A stretch of DNA of 42,169 nt from a virus: positions 1 through 42,169 of the IMG/VR virus record IMGVR_UViG_3300027832_000038. One strand, written 5' to 3'. The notes beneath the pieces are model-generated. The model did not search any database and was not told the DNA's origin. It was given only the letters and a program-made list of their open reading frames with translations. Below, one piece after another: positions 37,201-42,169 of this stretch. The translations under genes and the position numbers were made by a program. Within the stretch, counting starts at the first letter, position 1. Every line of letters begins with the position of its first letter.

Positions 37201-39386
37201 ACATCAACTCGTCCACTGACGGTGCTGCTCTCTCGCTCAGCGGTCTGGCCGAGTCGTCAAACAACGACATCAACAAAATGATCGCAGACCTCAACACCAA
37301 CTCGGCGGCGGTCGCTGGCTGGAAGGGCAACATTGCGACGGCTGCCGCTGGCGTCGGCGCTTCGCTGGGATTGACGGAAAAGCAGACGGCAGAGTTCGCG
37401 GGGACGCTCGGCGAGGTCGGCATCGAGTTCGCACCGGCGCTCGCAATGCTGGTCGCCGACGCCGAGAATGGCGGCGCCAAGCTCGAAGAGTTCTACAATT
37501 CGACAGCCATGAGCGCTGCGGTCATGGATACGTCGCTGGTCGACTCAACACAGGATGCGGCGGGGGCTGTCCCGTCGCTGGCCGAGCAAATGTCTGACGG
37601 CGTCATCTCGATCGAAGACGTATTGAAAGCCATCCCGGCGGCGATGGAAGCCGAAGGAATCAACTTCGAAGATGCCGCCGCCGCCATCGACGCCTCCGAC
37701 GAACTGACCATCGTTGGCCGTGAAGCCGTCAACGGTCTGGTCGCCGAACTGGAAGCTGGCATCAGGCGAACAAAGATTGCTGGAGCGAATCTTGGCGCGG
37801 CCATATCAGGCGGGGCCGGGGAAGAACTCATGGTCTATTCGCCGTCCAGGGTGATGATGGAAATCGGTTTCTTCGCTGCCGAAGGACTGATTCAGGCTCT
37901 TCTGTCCAAGCGGGAAGCCGCCGCCAGGGCCGCCGCAGAACTCGCCCGGGCCGTAGCGGACGGCACAAGAGAAGCGATGGCCGACATGTGGGACGGGGCC
38001 GAATCCCGATTCTCGACGGCCACAGACCTCGCCAGCGCAGCATCAGACCAGATGACCGCCGTGTGGGACAAGTTCGACGCGAAGATAAAGAACAACGAAA
38101 TCAACGCCGCCATCAAGAGCAGCAAAGCCGACGTCAAAGAAGCCCTTGCGGAACTCGCGGCGGCGAAAGCGCTCACCGGTGCGGCCGGTAAGAAAGCTCT
38201 CAAAAAAGCGGAAGACCGTGTCGCCAAGGCGGAGAAGTTGCTGGGGGCAGCCGAAGCGGTCGACGCCACAGCCGACCTGGCAGCCAAAGACACAATGATT
38301 GCATTCAAGAGGGCAGGCGAAGACGCTGCCGCCGCAGTAAAGAAGGGACAGAAAGACGAGTCAGGCCAAGCCGACCTGGCAGCCAAAGACGCACTACTCG
38401 CTTTCAAGCGCGCAGGCGAAGACTCAACCGTCGCGGTGCGGAGCAGGCAGCAGGGCGAGAAGTCCGACTTGAGCTTCCGGCAGAAACAGGAGATCGAACA
38501 GATTCAGCTGCGCATCGCCGAAGCGAACCGCAACCTCGACCCGATCGCCCGGGCGCAAGCGGAAGCCGATCTGGACAGTCGTGTCCGCGAAAAAGAGGCG
38601 TCCGACATGAACGAACGCCATGAAGCCGAAATGCTCCAGATGCGTCGGGTGGAAGAGGACCGGACAAGGATCCTCCAGTTGGGTTTCGACAACGAGAAAC
38701 GCAACATGGACGAACGCCACACAGCCGAAATGCTCCAGATGCGTCGGGTGGGAGAGGACGAAGCAAAGTTCCTCCAGTTGCGTCTCGACAACGAAGACGA
38801 ACTACGAGAGCTTGCTATCAAGTCGCAACAGGATCAGCTGAAAGCGTTCTCGGATGCAGCGAAAGCGATGACCAAAGAGATCGCCGACGCAGTAAAAAGC
38901 TACCTCGCCTTGCAGGCTTCCGTAAAAAAGGCGGAAGAATCATTGCGAGACGACTGGCTCGACAGGTTCAAGATGCTGGTCGGTGGCGGATCGAAAGACA
39001 CAAACAAAGTGCTTCTCGCCGGTCAGAACGCCGGTCTGACGGCCGCACAGATCCGGGAGATCACCAAAGCGGCGGGAGTCGTAGCTCTGACTAGCTCGGC
39101 TGAGGTCAAAGCGGCCGCAGCAACCGCGGCGGGGATGGCCGCTGCGGAGATCGACCGGATTCTCGCCCAGGTCGGGGGTGCACTACCCGTTCCTCCGAAA
39201 CCTGTGAAACACGTACCGATCAGTTCTCCGCTGCGGACGCCGCCGAAGTCGACTGCCAAGGCACGGAATGCGTTCTCCGGTCCGCTCATCACTATGCGGG
39301 GAACCGTCATCCAAAACTCTACTGACGCCGATCTGGTGGCGCAGCGCACAATCGCCGCACTGTCGGCTGCCGGGATGCGTCTCTGA
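34272..39386 (+). CDS. Tape measure protein
   Basis: The 1704-residue protein sets tail length. Residues 142-371 are two 115-residue copies of one helical unit (AEAVAEAIREADRAAERLAD...) arising from a DNA duplication. The conserved tape-measure core follows (about 415-600: LEKAEAMFLGLTG, MVTFARDTPYNLASVTKSAA, GQDMTQLAQNLPGYEVWQAL). A hydrophobic stretch (about 722-755, IGIAALAAPLGPFGIAIAVIAG) may insert in the host membrane. The C-terminal third is coiled coil with its own short repeats (NERHEAEMLQMRRVEEDRTR / DERHTAEMLQMRRVGEDEAK). It has its own leaderless promoter. The tail assembly chaperone gene is not adjacent. Confidence 0.9.
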   Translation: MARVVVATAEVQVNADVRGAESGLEGLTESFKKIGRNATRAAESAEAAFFGTARSMEGGFKQIISKSEDLVASMAKGGQVSRIMGESLEKAVKEARELGAVDIEAGAIEALGVFKQIVGVIDEMGGGLESAKIMAARLAEEAEAVAEAIREADRAAERLADAFRDVGRDIDLAMNGGLEGLQDDIRETIRRLNDMGGEFKDVGVIGERALDGITGAVDADINDVYNSLKRLERQLRSVESAGGDALDELAADARRAAEAVAEAIREADRAAERLADAFRDVGRDIDLAMNGGLEGLQDDIRETIRRLNDMGGEFKDVGVIGERALDGITGAVDADINDVYNSLKRLERQLHSVESAGGDALDELAADARRAEAAVHGLDRATDRASRSFGGLGSVSRRMTGDIRGLTSVLGTAGVGYAMVEAGRFGLSMTVELEKAEAMFLGLTGSVEGASDMLERMVTFARDTPYNLASVTKSAAQLLAVGDGFGVTTTNIEDYLTTFGEAITMTAGGDEQFERIVRVFGQMSSSGKVLGQDMTQLAQNLPGYEVWQALADGAGTSVEELRRLQNIGQLDELLTGNEAVRILVEGMKNIPGAAGAMERRMDTLGGALEKFKETAQLAVSEGLEPFSETAQDVLSSQVILDSVEGLSNAFGSLLSEGLQAIEPEIAEFAAAVEKVLVALESWAPVVGEVVGMLGDFLYAIAPVISSTGNFVSMLFETDNALTKVTIGIAALAAPLGPFGIAIAVIAGVSIAVDHFAGAAREAEEVARILAAGQRDVNAAMAEGEPEIHSAAQKAVLDQAKNLNEVYPELVAMMNKYDVTMWDLTSSLTALRTGTGEVTPQFQILSDAIAAIPEEVTTTWVGSSFLEAAPVVEQFETVQQVMTKTSDVVKEEAEDMTASLQIASLDQVAIREEEAKAHRELMEGRAAYDQARREMGEAGYAAARAIEESWGELDEERLGKVKGILKQQADAYQEWEDNINSSTDGAALSLSGLAESSNNDINKMIADLNTNSAAVAGWKGNIATAAAGVGASLGLTEKQTAEFAGTLGEVGIEFAPALAMLVADAENGGAKLEEFYNSTAMSAAVMDTSLVDSTQDAAGAVPSLAEQMSDGVISIEDVLKAIPAAMEAEGINFEDAAAAIDASDELTIVGREAVNGLVAELEAGIRRTKIAGANLGAAISGGAGEELMVYSPSRVMMEIGFFAAEGLIQALLSKREAAARAAAELARAVADGTREAMADMWDGAESRFSTATDLASAASDQMTAVWDKFDAKIKNNEINAAIKSSKADVKEALAELAAAKALTGAAGKKALKKAEDRVAKAEKLLGAAEAVDATADLAAKDTMIAFKRAGEDAAAAVKKGQKDESGQADLAAKDALLAFKRAGEDSTVAVRSRQQGEKSDLSFRQKQEIEQIQLRIAEANRNLDPIARAQAEADLDSRVREKEASDMNERHEAEMLQMRRVEEDRTRILQLGFDNEKRNMDERHTAEMLQMRRVGEDEAKFLQLRLDNEDELRELAIKSQQDQLKAFSDAAKAMTKEIADAVKSYLALQASVKKAEESLRDDWLDRFKMLVGGGSKDTNKVLLAGQNAGLTAAQIREITKAAGVVALTSSAEVKAAAATAAGMAAAEIDRILAQVGGALPVPPKPVKHVPISSPLRTPPKSTAKARNAFSGPLITMRGTVIQNSTDADLVAQRTIAALSAAGMRL
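34696..35385 (+). repeat. 345-bp tandem duplication inside the tape measure gene
   Basis: 34696-35040 and 35041-35385 are direct copies. By eye I find two differences (C/A in the codon after CGGGC, and G/A in CTCCGTAGC/CTCCATAGC). Unit length is 115 codons, so the frame is kept. Confidence 0.95.
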
Positions 39387-40447
39387 TGGCAAGGATCATC
39401 GCAGGGGACCAGTCATTCAACATTGAACCGTCGATTGGTCCGTCGTCGGGCAGCACCCCGATACAGCCCGTCACTTCGTTCGGTTCGGCGACGGCATCTT
39501 TGGCTGTCACGTTGGCCGGTGCATCAGTGACGTTGGTGGTGCTCGGTGGCGCACCGGAAGCCGCCGTCGTAGACGAACTTGTCACCGACCTCTGGTTGCT
39601 CGGCGACTTCCCGATGCGCTACCGCTTGTGGGCGGTGTGGCAGGACTTCGACTCGCAAGGCGACGACCGAGTCTCGTTCCAGGCGGTCACCTACGAACGC
39701 TTAATGAACCGCCGACTGTTCGGCGCGGGCGGCCTGCTCGCCAGCGCCGTCGACGTCGGGACGATCGTGTGGGATGCAATCCAGCACACGCAAGCGAAAC
39801 CGGGCGGCGACCTCGGCATCACCGCTGGCAACATAGTGACGGGGGTGACAACTTCGATCGACTGGCTTCCCGGCCAGAACATCGGCAGCGTCCTCGAAGA
39901 GATGATGAACGCCACCAACTGTTACTGGGTGATCGACTCGGAACTGCAACTCCACGTCTACAGCCGTGACGCTGCCGTACCGATCGTCGAGCCGCTCATG
40001 TGGGGGATCAACGTCCACGAAATGCAGAGAGCGTCAGCTGGCGTCGGGTTCGCCAACAGTGTTTTCGCGTCAGGCAGTGCGGCGACGGTCCCCGTGTTCT
40101 CAACCCACCCTGACATCGCCACCGACCCGAGAGGCTTGTGGGAGACGGCGATAGCAAGACCCAACGACTTCACGCAGGCATACCTGCAAGAAGCCGCCGA
40201 CGGCGAGCTAGCCATCAGCTATTTGGGTTTGTCTCACTGGAACGTCACCTACGTCACCGAACATTGGATTGGCGCGTCGCGCATCTCTCCCGGCGACAGG
40301 GCCGTCCTCGTCGTACCGTCGTCGCTGGCCGGACCGGCATCGCCACCGCCGACCGTGAACGTCGAATGCGTTTCGATGACGATGTCTTTCACCGGCGACG
40401 GGGCCCTCGAAATCGGGGCCGTATTCAACGAACTCCCAGCTGACTAG
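39386..40447 (+). CDS. Minor tail (baseplate hub-like) protein
   Basis: The 353-residue product overlaps the tape-measure stop (TGATG). RYRLWAVWQDFDSQGDDRVS, YERLMNRRLFG, LGITAGNIVTGVTTSIDWLP, VLEEMMNATNCYWVIDSELQ and the late beta segments resemble baseplate hub/tail-tip proteins that follow the tape measure in siphoviruses. Stop TAG (40445-40447) is in a CTAG element. Confidence 0.65.
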   Translation: MARIIAGDQSFNIEPSIGPSSGSTPIQPVTSFGSATASLAVTLAGASVTLVVLGGAPEAAVVDELVTDLWLLGDFPMRYRLWAVWQDFDSQGDDRVSFQAVTYERLMNRRLFGAGGLLASAVDVGTIVWDAIQHTQAKPGGDLGITAGNIVTGVTTSIDWLPGQNIGSVLEEMMNATNCYWVIDSELQLHVYSRDAAVPIVEPLMWGINVHEMQRASAGVGFANSVFASGSAATVPVFSTHPDIATDPRGLWETAIARPNDFTQAYLQEAADGELAISYLGLSHWNVTYVTEHWIGASRISPGDRAVLVVPSSLAGPASPPPTVNVECVSMTMSFTGDGALEIGAVFNELPAD

Positions 40448-40455
40448 CTGGCTAG
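40444..40455. repeat. CTAG-N4-CTAG element (CTGG)
   Basis: Supplies the stop of the upstream tail gene; 3 bp later lies TAGAGT (40459-40464), 6 nt before ATG 40471. Confidence 0.85.
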
Positions 40456-40458
40456 AGG

Positions 40459-40470
40459 TAGAGTCGCAGT
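40459..40470 (+). promoter_or_regulatory. -10 element of a leaderless promoter for the 40471 gene
   Basis: TAGAGT, 6 nt, ATG; no ribosome site. Confidence 0.4.
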
Positions 40471-41379
40471 ATGGCTTACGCACCGCCGCCACAGGTCGGC
40501 CCATCCAAGATGGCGTTATGGGAACCATCACTCGGCCGCCTCGAACTCGGTGACAAACCGTTCGTCGTCGAATCGTTTCAGATCAGTTCGCCCGAAATCC
40601 GTGCGAACGTGAAGAACCGGTCACTGATGGACGGCGTCTTCGACGACACCTTGTACTACGGGGCGTCGGCGATCACGGTCACCACCCGCCTCGCATCCCA
40701 CATCAAATGCTCGGCGTCGGCCGCCAACTACAAGACCAGGGAACTCCGTAACGAACTGGTCCGATACTGCAACCCGCGGCTCCGGCCGCGACTGTACTGG
40801 CTGTACCCCGGCGACACGATCGGGCAGTGGGCTACAGTCCGCGGCGACTCCTGGCCGTTCACGATCGACGCACAGAAGTACCCGGCGCTGACTGTCCAGT
40901 TCCGAAACCCGCTTGGCAGCATGTCGCTCGGTGACCCACAGGATGCACCGAACTGGGCGGCGGCGCTACCCGGCGACGTACCGGAAGGCCGCAACTACAA
41001 CCTCGCTTTCAACCGCTCCTACCCTGAACTGCTTGTCCCGGTCGGGGCGGCTCTCGTCAACAACGAAGGCAACTCGAAGTCGGGCTGGGAAATGCAGGTC
41101 CAGGGGCCGTTCGAGGCTGGTGCAAAAGTGACGCTTGGCGGCGTGGAGATCCAGCTGAACCAGGAACTGTTGCCCGGACAGTTCGCCAGGTTGCGGACGT
41201 TGAACAAGACGATCTTCCGAGACAACGGCACCTCCTACTACCCGTACACCAACTTCGGTGAATGGGTGTGGGACGACGTGCTGCTGTCTCCTGGTGTCAC
41301 CGAGATCGCATTCGACGGCCAGGTCGGCGGGGTACCATCCGGCTTCGCTACGATCGAGTGGCACTCGACAGTCATCTAG
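40471..41379 (+). CDS. Minor tail protein, distal-tail-like
   Basis: The 302-residue product (KPFVVESFQISSPEIRANVK, SLMDGVFDDTLYYGASAITV, RNELVRYCNPRLRPRLYWLY, KYPALTVQFRNPLGSM) has the layout of distal tail proteins: an N-terminal beta domain that contacts the tube and a C-terminal galectin-like domain (about 190-302, VPVGAALVNNEGNSKSGWEM, GAKVTLGGVEIQ). It would form the ring at the tail tip. Stop TAG lies in a CTAG element. Confidence 0.65.
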   Translation: MAYAPPPQVGPSKMALWEPSLGRLELGDKPFVVESFQISSPEIRANVKNRSLMDGVFDDTLYYGASAITVTTRLASHIKCSASAANYKTRELRNELVRYCNPRLRPRLYWLYPGDTIGQWATVRGDSWPFTIDAQKYPALTVQFRNPLGSMSLGDPQDAPNWAAALPGDVPEGRNYNLAFNRSYPELLVPVGAALVNNEGNSKSGWEMQVQGPFEAGAKVTLGGVEIQLNQELLPGQFARLRTLNKTIFRDNGTSYYPYTNFGEWVWDDVLLSPGVTEIAFDGQVGGVPSGFATIEWHSTVI

Positions 41380-41387
41380 TCGGCTAG
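41376..41387. repeat. CTAG-N4-CTAG element (TCGG)
   Basis: Holds the stop of the 40471 gene and overlaps TAGTGT (41385-41390), 7 nt before ATG 41398. Confidence 0.85.
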
Positions 41388-41397
41388 TGTTGCTGAT
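41385..41397 (+). promoter_or_regulatory. -10 element of a leaderless fibre promoter
   Basis: TAGTGT, 7 nt, ATG 41398; no -35 consensus and no ribosome site. Confidence 0.4.
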
Positions 41398-42169
41398 ATG
41401 GCTTCCGTTGCTCTTGCCAAAGGTCCGCTCTGGATGCAGAACGTCGAGTACCCTGCCGTTTGGGACCGCACCTTCTATGACGCTCTTCTAGAGGAAGGGT
41501 TTTTTGCTGGCGGTGGAGTAGTCACGGCTGCCGGTGGCATGGATATTAGTGTCACTCCGTTCCGGTGCGCCGTCGCCGGGGACGAAGTGACCGGTCAAGG
41601 CAAATACTTTGTTGACTCAGAGGCGACGGTTGTTCTCACTGTGGCGTCCGCCGGTGTGGATCGCACCGAATACGTCTACCTTGCTATCAACGACCCATCG
41701 GTGGTCGGAGGGCGGGCCGGTAACAATGCGACAGTCGAGTCTGGCGCGGCACTGCCAGCGGACTCGACGTTACTGATCGCAACGATCTCGTTGCTGGCCG
41801 GAGTTGTCACGATCACGAACGGGATGATCACTGACGGGCGAGTGTTCACCAGCCTCAACCTAGACGTCAGCGGTCTGGTCGGTGGTGGCGACATGCTGAC
41901 GACTGCGAACCTGAATGATCTGACCAATACCACAACGGCCCGCACCAATCTTGGGTTGGGAACGTTGGCGGTGGTCACACCGACCGGGACGCCGAGCGGC
42001 ACAACGTTTTTGCGTGGTGACAATGTGTGGGCGGCTGCCGGTTTGGCTGGCACCGATGGTGACGTTATTGCGTATCAGCCGTTGCTGTATCGCAACGATG
42101 AACGATCCACTGAACTGACCTATACGGGTGACGATCTGACACAAGTGTTGGAGAAGGACGGGGCAACAA
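41398..42169 (+). CDS. Tail fibre/minor tail protein (runs off the window edge)
   Basis: The visible 257 residues start MASVALAKGPLWMQNVEYPA and contain TFYDALLEEGFFAGGGVVTA, a beta-rich attachment domain typical of minor tail proteins, then a collagen- or fibre-like stretch (NLNDLTNTTTARTNLGLGTL, SGTTFLRGDNVWAA) widespread in phage fibres, then ELTYTGDDLTQVLEKDG. It should bind the host surface. No stop occurs before 42169; the frame matches the piece at 3-92, which would end the protein at about 287 residues. Confidence 0.65.
   Translation, partial: MASVALAKGPLWMQNVEYPAVWDRTFYDALLEEGFFAGGGVVTAAGGMDISVTPFRCAVAGDEVTGQGKYFVDSEATVVLTVASAGVDRTEYVYLAINDPSVVGGRAGNNATVESGAALPADSTLLIATISLLAGVVTITNGMITDGRVFTSLNLDVSGLVGGGDMLTTANLNDLTNTTTARTNLGLGTLAVVTPTGTPSGTTFLRGDNVWAAAGLAGTDGDVIAYQPLLYRNDERSTELTYTGDDLTQVLEKDGAT

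Noticed and set aside
1-42169. tRNA genes, integrase, insertion sequences or a recognisable lysogeny repressor
   Set aside because: None could be recognised by eye; a covariance-model tRNA search and profile searches were not possible here.

Overview
The window is the genome, or nearly all of it, of a tailed double-stranded DNA phage (Caudoviricetes) with a siphovirus-type long tail. Large terminase, portal, capsid protease, major capsid protein, head-tail connectors, a 1704-residue tape measure, minor tail proteins and lysis genes are all present. No host genes, tRNA or rRNA genes were seen, and I recognised no integrase. The high GC content, the actinophage-like portal, capsid, tail and M15-lysin sequences, and the many genes that seem to be translated from leaderless mRNAs (TANNNT 6-8 nt before the start codon) suggest an actinobacterial host; this is an inference. 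The open reading frame at the right edge (41398-42169) continues in frame across a join to position 3 and stops at 92, so the molecule is probably circular or circularly permuted.

Layout. (1) 1-6.9 kb, plus strand: tail-fibre end, major capsid protein, a second virion protein, probable major tail protein, strong terminator, head-tail adaptor, neck and terminator proteins, tail assembly chaperone with a -1 frame extension. (2) 6.9-13.3 kb, plus: a tandem-HTH protein, RuvC, a RecB/Cas4-like nuclease, an SSB-like protein, a primase-polymerase/helicase and small genes. (3) 13.3-22.1 kb, minus: ATP-dependent DNA ligase; a compact operon with a Ku-like protein and a HicA-like protein; then a CobT-like VWA protein with a CobS/MoxR-like AAA+ ATPase, tiny zinc-ribbon proteins and a repeat-rich early region. 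(4) 22.4-25.2 kb, plus: small genes, HNH-like protein, possible small terminase, large terminase. (5) 25.2-27.4 kb, minus: a tail fibre resembling marine-phage fibres and the M15 endolysin. (6) 27.4-27.8 kb: intergenic region with a 35-bp inverted repeat and iteron-like repeats, a candidate origin. (7) 27.8-30.6 kb, plus: HRDC protein, small genes, transglycosylase-like protein, membrane proteins and holin candidate. (8) 30.6-42.2 kb, plus: portal, capsid protease fused to a Nudix domain, tape measure, minor tail proteins, fibre.

The most unusual feature is two interspersed short-palindrome families. CTAG-N4-CTAG has 26 exact copies across the genome, mostly at gene ends or overlapping promoters. 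GGTAACC-N4-GGTTACC has 16 copies, 15 of them in the minus-strand early region at 15.8-22.1 kb. In both, the arms are nearly invariant and the spacer is exactly 4 bp. They sit in promoters, in 5' leaders, at stop codons and also in frame inside genes. They look like operators for two phage-wide regulators, comparable in distribution to mycobacteriophage stoperators but with different sequences. Other points of interest are a phage Ku plus ligase, a CobS/CobT-like pair with duplicated 103-bp leaders, a protease-Nudix fusion, a tail module lying between protease and capsid genes, and a fresh 345-bp duplication in the tape measure.
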